Below are positions 46,901-56,204 of a stretch of DNA of 57,417 bases, in pieces. Within the stretch, counting starts at the first letter, position 1; each line of letters starts with the position of its first letter. Location of the stretch: NCBI GenBank assembly GCA_022787145.1, contig JALFVM010000135.1, forward strand, positions 1 to 57,417, given 5' to 3'. The notes beneath the pieces were generated by a model. The model made no database searches. It saw only the letters and a list, made by a program, of their open reading frames with translations, and was not told the origin of the DNA. Origin of the DNA: Lachnospiraceae bacterium. GTDB lineage: Bacteria > Bacillota > Clostridia > Lachnospirales > Lachnospiraceae. The position numbers were made by a program, and so were the translations under genes.

Positions 46901-47660
46901 TGCACTGAAACGTGTTGATGGGATTTTTGGTAAGAATGGCTCAAGTCCTATGACTTACTTTACGACGACCTCTGAGTTTGAGCAGAAGATCGTAATGGAA
47001 AATTTCGGATACGCAAGGGAAGATGCACCTATTTTGGGATTTACGAGATGGGATGTGCTGGAAGATACTTCGAACAAAGAAGAAAAGATCGTTCTGGTGA
47101 TGCCGACCTGGCGTTCCTGGCTGGAAGAAAAGAGTGCGGAGGAATTTAGGGAGAGTGACTATTACAAAAACTACTCTCATTTCTTGCAGAGCAGTAAGTT
47201 AAACAGCATTCTGAAGGAAAATAATACGAAGCTGATTTTCTATATTCATCCGAAGTTTAAGGATTATCTTGGAGAATTTAATATCAGTCAGGACAATGTG
47301 CAGCTGATTCCATTCGGCGAGGAACCGCTAAATGAGATTATTAAGAAATGCCATATGCTGATTACAGATTATTCCAGTGTATGCTGGGACGTATATTACC
47401 TGGGCAAACCGGTATTGTTTTATCAGTTTGACTGTGATATGTATATGCAGGCACATGGAAGTTATCTGGATATGGAACACGAACTGTTCGGAGAACGTTA
47501 TATGGAATGTGACGATCTGATCGAGGGCATCGAAGAATACATGAAGCGTGATTTCCGGGAAAAAGATCAATATGGAAAAATGAGAGATTATTATCTCCCA
47601 TATCGGGATAACGATAACAGCAAACGAACTTATGAATATATCATAAGCAGAGAATATTAA
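43986..47660 (+). CDS. Double-domain CDP-glycerol glycerophosphotransferase (teichoic acid polymerase-like)
   Basis: 1224-residue protein with two TagF-type catalytic domains. Domain 1 (residues about 35-400): YLQTWHGTPLKTLGKK, YMPTWRGQ, NFHPIV and ALITDYSSVFFDYSVTGKPI. A middle region (about 400-830) has no motif I know; it includes a PEERRVIFPPS-like start and beta-rich segments. Domain 2 (about 840-1220): ILFLQHGVTALKRVD in place of WHGTPLK, VMPTWRSW, FYIHPKF and MLITDYSSVCWDVYYLGKPV. The N-terminus is very basic (MAGKMRKKLSKALGLARKTL) and probably binds the membrane face. Single-domain TagF proteins are about 750 residues or less, so this is large. It lies between rpoC and rpsL, away from the other wall genes, with two acyltransferases. 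Confidence 0.88.
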   Translation: MAGKMRKKLSKALGLARKTLKKAPKMKFMYGWYYKHSPVQEKQILFESFHGKDLSDSPFYILTEFLKMENADQYQIYFATNNYAEHKKTAEAMGLPVKLVDIDTFEYAKVLATSKYLINNSSFPAYFIRREEQIYLQTWHGTPLKTLGKKMRFGIESMYNVQHNFLQASYIMFPNKFTKEVMMEDYNLDSLYTGKVVMNGYPRNSLFKNKEKAQEICQKLKNEKFTTLAYMPTWRGQSNHDIQTDNYGEEINRMLKYLDENLKEHQKLYVNFHPIVQKSVTLEDYKHIFPFPVDIDKYEFLNSVDALITDYSSVFFDYSVTGKPIILFMYDYDEYMHDRGMYFDIKELPFRKIYDLETLKNCLVSEEFREDRYDNDETYMTKFLAYDSADAAQKMAELVFEDKTQDLEIIDYCANGIPERRVIFPPSIRDPETLDAVAENVDSKKDIVVFERRFFNPYMSSYLYDNYPDAFDYVFITKTTPRTFAEEICKKFHKKTAQQLQLREIKRCFPGLNINPVFQREYYSGNVGETFYFEKEKILESSFEQEHQKICIKYERPQEYSVDRLMIIEKTKGKRKILWIRNLTEEEKNTCEIWENFSGVLNDEVMGLKGAYILAVEVTENNEKQVRYPVDQKRHEEALAKIDDLNKESLYFPSISCENVVMKDGLLYEKIEMLPFMDKAKGFLKVLPCLPENVVGKYIRGDVLKLSEKGSVMYLTLKFKKMNAAVKDVIIKYRSKVDDKQYSMDFKVKLNEGYWMIDASIDFSKVALEELYWDVFVIVEQDGEDLMLSAHMSRKKRLGLLLGNHQCFPDDTHIVYPYRTQGGKIAFTYREKSKYDGNDTRIKEFLAFGIYTLLLPYWKNKRMWLVYEKFCSMAQDNGYYFFRYCMEELPENQRKHIYFILDKNSPDWDKMKKYGNHVIPFMSLRHILYCMVAKLYVASDSKTHLYAWRAKPNLISQRIAHHKILFLQHGVTALKRVDGIFGKNGSSPMTYFTTTSEFEQKIVMENFGYAREDAPILGFTRWDVLEDTSNKEEKIVLVMPTWRSWLEEKSAEEFRESDYYKNYSHFLQSSKLNSILKENNTKLIFYIHPKFKDYLGEFNISQDNVQLIPFGEEPLNEIIKKCHMLITDYSSVCWDVYYLGKPVLFYQFDCDMYMQAHGSYLDMEHELFGERYMECDDLIEGIEEYMKRDFREKDQYGKMRDYYLPYRDNDNSKRTYEYIISREY

Positions 47661-47664
47661 TATG

Positions 47665-47690
47665 CAAAGACCGGCTTCGGCCGGTCTTTG
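47665..47690 (+). terminator. UUCG hairpin after the glycerophosphotransferase gene
   Basis: Perfect 11-bp stem (47665-47675 with 47680-47690) closed by a TTCG tetraloop. It is very stable but has no T run of its own beyond TTTG in the stem, so it may be a weak terminator or an RNA-stability element between co-transcribed genes. Confidence 0.6.
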
Positions 47691-47711
47691 TCAGAACAGA
47701 AAGGGAAAAAT

Positions 47712-48809
47712 ATGAATATCATAACTGCGGCGCCGGTGACAAAAAGGCTTCGTTATTTAGATGCAGCAAAGGGCTGGGGAATCTGCATGGTGGTGTTTGG
47801 ACATATTACAACCATAGGAAATCCAATTGACACCTGGTTTGCTTCGTACAAGCTTGCTATTTTCTTTATTGTATCGGGCTATCTCCTTTGCATGAGACAG
47901 ACACTTCAAAAATATACGATTGCGGATTACTGGAAAAAACAGATAAAAACACTTTTGATTCCTTATTTCGGCTACAGCGTACTTACCATAGCCTATCAGA
48001 TGTTTCTCTGTGTAATGAAAGGAACCGAAAAAAGCGCGATGTTTCATAAATTTCTGGAACAAGCGTATGCGACCTGCTCGCTTAGAGGAATCAGTGCTTT
48101 GTGGTTTCTGCCGTCCCTGCTGATCGGGCAGATGCTTTTTATTGTTATAGTAAAAGCACCAAAGTGGGTCAAAGCAGTTTCGACAGTGGTGCCGATCATC
48201 ATTCTTCAATATGTTTCCGTACTGCTTCCGGAACTTTCTGACAGCATGGATATCATTCGCTACAAAATCATAAGCTTTCCGATTATGACTGTGACAAAAG
48301 GTTTTCTGGCTTTCTGGTTTATTGGAGCAGGCTATCTTGCGTACATGGTTTTGCAGAAGCTTAGAAACAGGAATATGAGATTTGTGATCGGGCTTCTTTT
48401 ATGTGTGGGAAATATGTGGCTTTCCCAGAAAAATCCGGGTGTCAATCTGAACCTGATCGGAATCGGAAAACATCCGTCTCTGATGTATATCGGAGGAATC
48501 GCAGGATCACTGGGGGCCATTTTGATTTTGGAATTTCTGGAGAAATGGTGGTCTATGTCGTTCCTTAATTTCTGCGGAAAATATTCGCTGATCATTATGG
48601 CAACGCACGGCACATTAGGCTTTAAAAATGTGATCATTGCGGGCTGGAAGTCCGTAGTTACCCTGTCGAAGACAGCAGGACTGCGCTACTATTTTGAGTG
48701 CTCCTGCATCTTACTGGAACTGATGCTGCTGGAATGCGGAGTGATTCAGGTGATCGGAAATTATTTTCCGTGGCTTAACGGAAAATTCAATAAGAAAGAG
48801 AAAAAGTAA
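47712..48809 (+). CDS. Acyltransferase family 3 membrane protein
   Basis: 365-residue integral membrane protein with about ten hydrophobic helices. The N-terminus RLRYLDAAKGWGICMVVFGH has the RxxxDxxKGxxxxxVxxGH start of acyltransferase-3 enzymes (His near residue 34), followed by KLAIFFIVSGYLL. Such proteins O-acetylate or succinylate sugars of surface polymers. In this context it may decorate the glycerol-phosphate polymer made by its neighbour. ATG 47712 follows AAAGGG; an in-frame TTG at 47688 sits in the hairpin and is unlikely. Acceptor unknown. Confidence 0.85.
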   Translation: MNIITAAPVTKRLRYLDAAKGWGICMVVFGHITTIGNPIDTWFASYKLAIFFIVSGYLLCMRQTLQKYTIADYWKKQIKTLLIPYFGYSVLTIAYQMFLCVMKGTEKSAMFHKFLEQAYATCSLRGISALWFLPSLLIGQMLFIVIVKAPKWVKAVSTVVPIIILQYVSVLLPELSDSMDIIRYKIISFPIMTVTKGFLAFWFIGAGYLAYMVLQKLRNRNMRFVIGLLLCVGNMWLSQKNPGVNLNLIGIGKHPSLMYIGGIAGSLGAILILEFLEKWWSMSFLNFCGKYSLIIMATHGTLGFKNVIIAGWKSVVTLSKTAGLRYYFECSCILLELMLLECGVIQVIGNYFPWLNGKFNKKEKK

Positions 48810-48812
48810 ATT

Positions 48813-49931
48813 ATGGAAAAAAAGTATCATTTTACAAAAGAACATACGCTGGCGATTAAAGGGATTGCCGTTTGTTTTCTGCTGAGCTATCACTGCTTTT
48901 CCAGAGAATTCCGTCTTTCGGGTGTGGATGTTCAGTTCTGGCCGCTGAGTAAAGAATTGGCGATGCAGATCAGTTACAGCATGGTAATCTGTGTGGGGAT
49001 GTTTGCTTTTTTATCTGCATATGGGCTTACGTTATCCATGAAGAAACGGTTTCCGGAATATGTGTTTTCGGCAGATGAGGCGTTTTCCTATGTTGTGGAA
49101 CGATATATGAAGCTTTTTTTTATGTTTCTTTTGCCGTTTCTTTTCTGTCAGATTGTCACAGAGATTCTAGATGTATCCCGTTATGAAGGCGGGAGAATGA
49201 CAAAACTTGTATGTATGCTCATGGATGTTCTGGGAATTTCCAATATCTTTGGAACAAAAATGCTGGTGGATACCTGGTGGTATCTGAGCCTTGTCGTTTT
49301 GATCACGGTATTTATGCCTGTTTGTATGATTTTGTACAGGCGTTTGGGATGGCTGCTGATTCCGATGGGACTGTTTGTGGGAAACTATTTTCTGGATATG
49401 GATTTGAATCTTGACAAATGGATGTTTACGATTCCCATTGCTATTTGTTTTGCGGACAGAAATGTTCTGGAAAGAATGAAAGCCTGGAAAATTGTTCCTG
49501 GTCAAATCCTCAATAAAATCATAAAATTTTTGTTTCTGACATGTGTGCTTGTTTTGGCGGGCAGGCTGCGCGAAAGCGAGTGGGGAATACAGCATCTGAA
49601 ATTTCTGATGAACGGAGTGATGCCGGTATTGTTCATCTGGTGGTGTTATGAATTTGTGATTGACATTCCGGGATTGAAACAAATTCTTCAGTTTTTGGGA
49701 AAACATTCTGCCGTGATTTTTTATGTGCATACGTTTGTGAGAGGTTTATGGCTGAAACAACTGACATATTCCTTTCGATATGCGATACTGATCTGGCTGT
49801 TTCTTCTGGCAGTCAGTCTGGGGATTTCTATTTTCTTGAATTTCGTTGCGAAAGTGATCCGATATGATCAGATCACAAAATATCTGGAGAAGCTGGTATT
49901 GAAAAAATTACAAAATTTTAACAAAAGTTGA
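48813..49931 (+). CDS. Acyltransferase family 3-like membrane protein (second copy, divergent)
   Basis: 372-residue integral membrane protein with about ten helices. The N-terminus HTLAIKGIAVCFLLSYHCFS keeps the KGIA...H pattern of acyltransferase-3 proteins, with MVICVGMFAFLSAYGLTLSM as the FFxxSG-like helix and KHSAVIFYVHTFVRGLWL near the C-terminus. It differs in sequence from the upstream copy and lies 3 bases after it. Probable O-acyl modification of a cell-wall glycan; acceptor unknown. Followed by the rpsL promoter. Confidence 0.78.
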   Translation: MEKKYHFTKEHTLAIKGIAVCFLLSYHCFSREFRLSGVDVQFWPLSKELAMQISYSMVICVGMFAFLSAYGLTLSMKKRFPEYVFSADEAFSYVVERYMKLFFMFLLPFLFCQIVTEILDVSRYEGGRMTKLVCMLMDVLGISNIFGTKMLVDTWWYLSLVVLITVFMPVCMILYRRLGWLLIPMGLFVGNYFLDMDLNLDKWMFTIPIAICFADRNVLERMKAWKIVPGQILNKIIKFLFLTCVLVLAGRLRESEWGIQHLKFLMNGVMPVLFIWWCYEFVIDIPGLKQILQFLGKHSAVIFYVHTFVRGLWLKQLTYSFRYAILIWLFLLAVSLGISIFLNFVAKVIRYDQITKYLEKLVLKKLQNFNKS

Positions 49932-49942
49932 AAGTAAAGGGC

Positions 49943-49971
49943 TTGACAGAAAGAAATGCAAAGGATATAAT
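49943..49971 (+). promoter_or_regulatory. Promoter of the str operon (rpsL), nested in a hairpin
   Basis: Perfect TTGACA at 49943-49948, 17 bases, perfect TATAAT at 49966-49971. The end of the -10 is the first base pair of the hairpin at 49970-50016, so the left arm of that terminator is mostly upstream of the expected start near 49978. Confidence 0.88.
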
Positions 49972-50022
49972 ATTCAAGCGTGCATAAAAGACGTATTTTT
50001 TTGTGCGCTTGAATATTTTTTT
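49970..50022 (+). terminator. Terminator of the acyltransferase operon, overlapping the rpsL promoter
   Basis: 11-bp perfect stem (49970-49980 with 50006-50016), 25-base loop, then TTTTTTATTTTTT from 50017. Read-through RNA from the wall genes contains both arms. RNA started at the nested promoter has at most the last few bases of the left arm, so it should not be stopped efficiently. Confidence 0.75.
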
Positions 50023-50088
50023 ATTTTTTGAAAATAGCAACCGCAGATCATGTAAACATGTGAAGAAAAAATCGGGAGGTGAAATGGA

Positions 50089-50502
50089 ATGCCAACATTT
50101 AACCAGTTAGTAAGAAAAGGAAGACAGACAGCAGTAAAGAAATCTACAGCACCAGCTCTGCAGAAGAGTTTTAACTCTCTGAAGAAAAAAAGCACAAACA
50201 TGTCTTCCCCTCAGAAGAGAGGTGTTTGTACAGCTGTTAAGACTGCAACACCTAAGAAGCCGAACTCAGCTCTTAGAAAGATTGCCAGAGTACGTCTTTC
50301 CAACGGTATCGAAGTAACAAGCTACATCCCAGGAGAGGGACACAACCTTCAGGAGCATAGCGTTGTTCTGATTCGTGGAGGAAGAGTAAAAGACTTACCA
50401 GGTACAAGATACCACATTATCAGAGGAACACTGGATACAGCCGGTGTTGCTAACAGAAGACAGGCTCGTTCCAAATACGGAGCTAAGAGACCTAAAAAAT
50501 AA
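50089..50502 (+). CDS. rpsL: Ribosomal protein S12
   Basis: 137-residue decoding-centre protein: [60 protein letters not shown] and the basic end. The [10 protein letters not shown] segment has Lys at the streptomycin-sensitive position, as in wild type. ATG 50089 follows GGGAGGTG. Confidence 0.98.
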   Translation: MPTFNQLVRKGRQTAVKKSTAPALQKSFNSLKKKSTNMSSPQKRGVCTAVKTATPKKPNSALRKIARVRLSNGIEVTSYIPGEGHNLQEHSVVLIRGGRVKDLPGTRYHIIRGTLDTAGVANRRQARSKYGAKRPKK

Positions 50503-51189
<687 letters not shown>

Positions 51190-51200
51190 GAGGAGATTCG

Positions 51201-53315
51201 ATGGCTGGAAGAGAATATCCATTAGAGAGAACCAGAAACATTGGTATTATGGCTCATATCGATGCGGGTAAAACAACATTGACAGAGCGTATCTTATATT
51301 ATACCGGTGTTAACTATAAGATTGGTGATACTCATGAAGGTACTGCTACCATGGACTGGATGGAGCAGGAGCAGGAAAGAGGTATCACAATCACTTCAGC
51401 CGCTACTACTTGTCACTGGACACTGCAGGAACACTGCAAGAACAAACCAGGTGCTAAGGAGCATCGTATCAACATCATTGATACCCCTGGACACGTAGAC
51501 TTCACAGTAGAAGTTGAGCGTTCACTCCGTGTACTGGACGGCGCTGTTGGTGTCTTCTGTGCAAAAGGTGGTGTAGAGCCTCAGTCTGAAAACGTATGGC
51601 GTCAGGCAGACACATACAATGTACCGCGTATGGCTTTCATCAACAAGATGGATATCCTTGGTGCAGATTTCTACAATGCTGTAGATCAGATTAAGACAAG
51701 ATTAGGTAAAAATGCAATTTGTCTTCAGTTGCCAATCGGTAAAGAAGATGAATTTAAGGGAATCATCGACCTGTTTGAAATGCAGGCTTATATCTACAAT
51801 GATGAGAAAGGTGAAGATATTTCCATCGTAGAGATTCCAGATGATATGAAAGATGACGCAGAACTCTACCATACAGAACTGGTTGAGAAAATCTGCGAGT
51901 TAGATGACGATCTGATGATGGAATACCTGGAAGGTGAAGAACCTTCTGTAGAAGCTCTGAAAGCAGTTCTGAGAAAAGCTACTTGTGAGTGTACTGCTGT
52001 TCCTGTATGCTGTGGTACAGCTTACAGAAATAAAGGTGTTCAGAAATTATTGGATGCAATTCTTGAGTTTATGCCAGCTCCGACAGATATCCCTGCTATT
52101 CAGGGTGAGGATATGGATGGAAACCCAATCGAGAGACATTCTTCCGATGAAGAGCCATTCGCTGCTCTGGCATTCAAGATTATGACAGACCCATTCGTTG
52201 GTAAGCTTGCATATTTCCGTGTATATTCCGGTACTATGAACTCCGGTTCTTATGTACTGAATGCTACAAAAGGAAAGAAAGAGCGTGTAGGACGTATCCT
52301 GCAGATGCATGCGAACAAACGAGAGGAATTAGCAAAGGTTTATTCCGGAGACATTGCGGCAGCGATCGGATTCAAATTCACTACAACAGGTGATACAATC
52401 TGTGACGAGCAGCATCCGGTAATCCTTGAGTCCATGGAATTCCCGGAACCGGTTATCGAGCTGGCTATCGAGCCTAAGACAAAAGCTGGTCAGGGCAAAC
52501 TGGGTGAGGCTCTTGCAAAACTTGCAGAGGAAGACCCGACATTCCGTGCTCATACAAACCAGGAAACTGGACAGACAATCATCGCTGGTATGGGTGAGCT
52601 TCATCTGGAGATCATCGTAGACAGACTTCTGCGTGAGTTCAAGGTAGAGGCTAACGTAGGTGCACCTCAGGTTGCTTACAAAGAGACAATCACAAAACCA
52701 GTTGATGTTGACAGCAAATACGCAAAACAGTCTGGTGGTCGTGGTCAGTACGGTCACTGTAAAGTGAAATTCGAGCCAATGGATGCCAACGGAGAAGAGC
52801 TGTACAAGTTCGAGTCTACCGTTGTTGGTGGTGCTATTCCGAAGGAATACATCCCGGCAGTCGGCGAGGGTATCGAAGAGGCTATGAAGGCTGGTACTCT
52901 GGGTGGATTCCCGGTTGTTGGCGTACATGCTAACGTATATGATGGTTCTTACCATGAAGTCGATTCTTCTGAAATGGCATTCCACATTGCCGGATCTCTG
53001 GCATTCAAAGATGCTATGCAGAAAGCTTCACCAATCTTACTTGAGCCTATCATGAGAGTAGAGGTTACTACTCCGGAAGATTACATGGGTGATGTAATTG
53101 GTGATATCAACTCCCGCCGTGGACGTATCGAAGGTATGGAAGATATCGGCGGTGGTAAGATGATTCGTGGATATGTTCCACTGTCAGAAATGTTTGGATA
53201 CTCCACAGACCTGCGTTCCAGAACACAGGGTCGTGGTAACTACTCTATGTTCTTCGAGAAATACGATCCGGTTCCAAAATCTGTACAGGAAAAGATCTTA
53301 TCCAAGAAGGATTGA
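51201..53315 (+). CDS. fusA: Elongation factor G
   Basis: 704-residue translocation GTPase. G1 [19 protein letters not shown], switch motif [13 protein letters not shown]3 [17 protein letters not shown]4 NKMD; later domains with [26 protein letters not shown], and [20 protein letters not shown]. Length is the usual for EF-G. ATG 51201 follows AGGAGGAG. Confidence 0.98.
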   Translation: MAGREYPLERTRNIGIMAHIDAGKTTLTERILYYTGVNYKIGDTHEGTATMDWMEQEQERGITITSAATTCHWTLQEHCKNKPGAKEHRINIIDTPGHVDFTVEVERSLRVLDGAVGVFCAKGGVEPQSENVWRQADTYNVPRMAFINKMDILGADFYNAVDQIKTRLGKNAICLQLPIGKEDEFKGIIDLFEMQAYIYNDEKGEDISIVEIPDDMKDDAELYHTELVEKICELDDDLMMEYLEGEEPSVEALKAVLRKATCECTAVPVCCGTAYRNKGVQKLLDAILEFMPAPTDIPAIQGEDMDGNPIERHSSDEEPFAALAFKIMTDPFVGKLAYFRVYSGTMNSGSYVLNATKGKKERVGRILQMHANKREELAKVYSGDIAAAIGFKFTTTGDTICDEQHPVILESMEFPEPVIELAIEPKTKAGQGKLGEALAKLAEEDPTFRAHTNQETGQTIIAGMGELHLEIIVDRLLREFKVEANVGAPQVAYKETITKPVDVDSKYAKQSGGRGQYGHCKVKFEPMDANGEELYKFESTVVGGAIPKEYIPAVGEGIEEAMKAGTLGGFPVVGVHANVYDGSYHEVDSSEMAFHIAGSLAFKDAMQKASPILLEPIMRVEVTTPEDYMGDVIGDINSRRGRIEGMEDIGGGKMIRGYVPLSEMFGYSTDLRSRTQGRGNYSMFFEKYDPVPKSVQEKILSKKD

Positions 53316-53325
53316 TAAAAAATGC

Positions 53326-53354
53326 TTGCAAATAGCCTTGATTTGAAATATAAT
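53326..53354 (+). promoter_or_regulatory. Promoter of tuf with overlapping dyad
   Basis: TTGCAA at 53326-53331, 17 bases, perfect TATAAT at 53349-53354. An 8-bp perfect inverted repeat (CCTTGATT at 53336-53343, AATCAAGG at 53352-53359) flanks and overlaps the -10. There is no T run after it. The rest of the 120-base gap shows nothing further. Confidence 0.75.
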
Positions 53355-53435
53355 CAAGGTTAGCAGGTTATAATTCAAATAAAAAATGCATTCAATTGAC
53401 CCACAAGGGTACATGTTTAAGGAGGACGTTTTAAA

Positions 53436-54629
53436 ATGGCAAAGGCTAAATTTGAGAGAACCAAACCACATTGTAACATTGGTACTATCGGACACGTAGA
53501 CCATGGTAAAACAACTCTGACAGCTGCTATCACAAAAGTTCTGTCTGAGAGAGTTGCAGGTAACACAGCTACAGATTTCGAGAATATTGATAAAGCTCCA
53601 GAAGAAAGAGAGCGTGGTATCACAATTTCTACTGCTCACGTTGAGTATGAGACAGAGAAGAGACATTACGCACACGTTGACTGCCCAGGACATGCTGACT
53701 ACGTTAAAAACATGATCACTGGTGCTGCTCAGATGGACGGTGCTATCCTTGTTGTAGCTGCTACTGATGGTGTTATGGCTCAGACGAAAGAGCACATCCT
53801 TCTGTCCCGTCAGGTAGGTGTACCATACATCGTTGTATTCATGAACAAATGTGATATGGTAGACGACGAAGAGCTGTTAGAGCTCGTTGAGATGGAAATT
53901 CGTGAGCTGTTAGACGAGTATGAGTTCCCAGGCGATGACACACCAGTTATCCAGGGTTCTGCTCTGAAAGCTCTGGAAGATCCAGCAAGCGAGTGGGGCG
54001 ACAAGATCATGGAGCTTATGGATGCTGTTGACAGCTACATTCCAGATCCACAGCGTGACACAGACAAACCATTCATCATGCCTGTAGAGGACGTATTCAC
54101 AATCACAGGTCGTGGTACAGTTGCTACTGGTAGAGTAGAGGCTGGTACTCTTCACCTGAACGAGGAAGTTGAAATCGTTGGTATCAGAGAAGAGACAAGA
54201 AAAACTGTTGTAACTGGTATCGAGATGTTCCGTAAAATGCTGGATGAGGCTCAGGCTGGTGATAACATCGGTGCTCTGCTTCGTGGTGTTCAGAGAACAG
54301 AGATCGAGCGTGGACAGGTTCTTGCTAAACCAGGAACAATCACATGCCATACAAAATTCACAGCTCAGGTTTACGTTCTGACAAAAGACGAGGGTGGTCG
54401 TCACACACCATTCTTCAACAACTATCGTCCACAGTTCTATTTCAGAACAACTGACGTAACAGGTGTTTGCATGCTTCCAGAAGGAACAGAGATGTGCATG
54501 CCTGGTGATAACGTAGAGATGACAATCGAACTGATCCACCCAATCGCTATGGCTCAGGGTCTTACTTTCGCTATCCGTGAAGGTGGACGTACTGTAGGAT
54601 CAGGCCGTGTTGCTACAATCGTTGAGTAA
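53436..54629 (+). CDS. tuf: Elongation factor Tu
   Basis: 397-residue aminoacyl-tRNA carrier GTPase: [56 protein letters not shown], and the C-terminal [20 protein letters not shown]-like end with [15 protein letters not shown]. Start ATG follows TAAGGAGG. Strong terminator at 54686. Confidence 0.98.
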   Translation: MAKAKFERTKPHCNIGTIGHVDHGKTTLTAAITKVLSERVAGNTATDFENIDKAPEERERGITISTAHVEYETEKRHYAHVDCPGHADYVKNMITGAAQMDGAILVVAATDGVMAQTKEHILLSRQVGVPYIVVFMNKCDMVDDEELLELVEMEIRELLDEYEFPGDDTPVIQGSALKALEDPASEWGDKIMELMDAVDSYIPDPQRDTDKPFIMPVEDVFTITGRGTVATGRVEAGTLHLNEEVEIVGIREETRKTVVTGIEMFRKMLDEAQAGDNIGALLRGVQRTEIERGQVLAKPGTITCHTKFTAQVYVLTKDEGGRHTPFFNNYRPQFYFRTTDVTGVCMLPEGTEMCMPGDNVEMTIELIHPIAMAQGLTFAIREGGRTVGSGRVATIVE

Positions 54630-54685
54630 TACAATCTGAAAATAGATTTGTTATCGCAAGATAACTTGTGTCCAAACGTAAGATA

Positions 54686-54715
54686 CCCCGGAAACCTCGT
54701 GTTTCCGGGGTTTTT
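54686..54715 (+). terminator. Rho-independent terminator of tuf
   Basis: Perfect 10-bp GC-rich stem (54686-54695 with 54701-54710), CTCGT loop, T5. End of the translation-factor operon. Confidence 0.95.
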
Positions 54716-54761
54716 CTGTTTTACGGAAAAGGTAAATAAAGTGGAAAAGAATAACGAACAG

Positions 54762-54801
54762 TAAAGAAAAACGGTTGCCGGGAGAGTATCCTGACAACCG
54801 T
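54762..54801 (-). terminator. Minus-strand terminator of the HEPN-candidate gene
   Basis: On the minus strand, stem ACGGTTG/CAACCGT (54795-54801 and 54771-54777) followed by TTTTTCTTT. It is 39 bases past the stop of the gene at 54840. Confidence 0.6.
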
Positions 54802-54839
54802 CTGTGATAACAGAATGATAACAAAAATATATAATTCGT

Positions 54840-55610
54840 TTAAATATCCATATCAATATCAATTGGAGTATCTGGTGTACATACTTTATATGAACATAAT
54901 TCATTGAGAAGATTGAGGCAGTATTTCCTTGTGTTTTCAAATTTATTGGATCCATTAATACCTAAAGAAGTGTATATTTTTTCTGAATTGTAACTATGGG
55001 CTGCTATGTTTCTTGCTTTATTAAGTTTTAAAGCTTTTCTATACCAACTATCGGTTATATTTTCGAAAACTGATACAATTTTTCTTTTTTGAAATGGTCC
55101 ATAATAGCTTGATGTGACTGCAATAAGAGAATAATCAATTTCTGGAAAACATTCAGGATGTTTTATTTTGTTGTATTCCTCGATGATGGAGCCTAATTTT
55201 TCATAAAAGTCAGGATATTCTATCTTCATATAATGTAGGAGACCAAATGGGGCTTTGATATCGTCCTTCTCTGGTGGAGCTGGAGGAAGTTTTCGTTGAG
55301 TGTCAATTAACAGTTTCAGCTTGTCTAGACAAACTGAAAAACTGTTGGGAAGTAGTTCGTATTTGGGGTCTAAATCATCAGTTTGATATTGTGATAAATT
55401 AAATGCATAACTTAATCCACTTCGAATGTAATATTCTAATACCATCCACGTTTCTAGAATTATAACACGAATTTCAGTCGTATTTTTTATATTAGTAAAA
55501 CAGTGAAAAAGCATATCGTTAAAATCTGGAATTTCATTTGCAGATATAGGAATGTTGTCTGTAATCGAAAAAATGGTCTCTTTATATTTGTAAGTAAATG
55601 TCTCACACAT
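54840..55610 (-). CDS. Unknown protein, candidate HEPN-type RNase partner of the XRE regulator
   Basis: 256-residue protein of no family I recognise, mostly predicted helical and soluble. It has KARNIAAHSYN near the C-terminus: Arg200-Asn201 and His205 form the R-N-x3-H (Rx4-6H) pattern that marks the active site of HEPN ribonucleases in toxin-antitoxin and abortive-infection systems. It starts with ATG 55610 after GGAGGAAA and lies 18 bases downstream of the XRE regulator gene, so both are one operon. Base composition is clearly more AT-rich than the ribosomal genes beside it, in line with acquisition. The motif alone is short and could be chance; a toxin role is inference. Confidence 0.5.
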   Translation of the reverse strand: MCETFTYKYKETIFSITDNIPISANEIPDFNDMLFHCFTNIKNTTEIRVIILETWMVLEYYIRSGLSYAFNLSQYQTDDLDPKYELLPNSFSVCLDKLKLLIDTQRKLPPAPPEKDDIKAPFGLLHYMKIEYPDFYEKLGSIIEEYNKIKHPECFPEIDYSLIAVTSSYYGPFQKRKIVSVFENITDSWYRKALKLNKARNIAAHSYNSEKIYTSLGINGSNKFENTRKYCLNLLNELCSYKVCTPDTPIDIDMDI

Positions 55611-55628
55611 ATTTTCCTCCAATAATTA

Positions 55629-56162
55629 TTAAGTTAAGTCATAAATTTTAATAGCATTACTTTCAGTTCCCTTTCTGACTATAGTATGACAACCTATCGT
55701 AGTCCCCATAGCCCGTAACTTCCATTCTTCCTGAGTGGCATTCAGTTTATCCAGTTCTTCCTGTCTCTTATCTTCATCTTCGATAGCTAATATTTCAGCT
55801 TTTTCCTTTTCGTAGACATTTTTAAACTGACACCATTTCTTAAAGAAATCCTGCATTGTAGGATTATCAAATGTCATTGCAATCTTCTGATCTGAAGTCT
55901 CTGCGAGAGAAAGATTTACAGAGTCATCAATTGCGAACAGAATGGAAAGCACATCTCCAACTGTTTCAATATTGAAATCAAGAAAAACACTGACATTTAA
56001 TCCCAGTGCAGTTGCAATCTTTTCTAACTGATCCGGTTTTGGATTCCGGATTCCCAGTTCATATTTTCTTATCGTACCAACATTAATGCCGGACAGCTCG
56101 GCTAACTGTATCTGACTGTATCCTCTGAATTCCCGGTATGCCCGGATTTTTTTGCCTACCAT
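55629..56162 (-). CDS. XRE/Cro-family helix-turn-helix regulator
   Basis: 177-residue DNA-binding protein. Residues 4-58 are an HTH_3 domain: KIRAYREFRGYSQIQLAELS, GINVGTIRKYELGIRNPKPD, LEKIATALGLNVSVF. The rest (about 60-177) is a long helical C-terminal part with a charged segment EKEKAEILAIEDEDKRQEEL. It is divergent from the Xis-like gene. CACAAAAGTGA sites next to both promoters are its likely operators. It is probably the lysogeny-type repressor of the integrated element, and may control the downstream gene as an antitoxin-like partner. ATG 56162 follows AAGGAGGC. Confidence 0.87.
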   Translation of the reverse strand: MVGKKIRAYREFRGYSQIQLAELSGINVGTIRKYELGIRNPKPDQLEKIATALGLNVSVFLDFNIETVGDVLSILFAIDDSVNLSLAETSDQKIAMTFDNPTMQDFFKKWCQFKNVYEKEKAEILAIEDEDKRQEELDKLNATQEEWKLRAMGTTIGCHTIVRKGTESNAIKIYDLT

Positions 56163-56195
56163 TATGGCTGCCTCCTTAATTATATTTGTGCTTCT

Positions 56196-56204
56196 ATTCT
56201 AGCA
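56196..56204 (-). promoter_or_regulatory. Extended -10 promoter of the XRE operon
   Basis: On the minus strand TGC precedes TAGAAT (complement of 56196-56201). Operator-like CACAAAAGTGA at 56203-56213 abuts it, so the regulator may repress itself. Confidence 0.5.
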
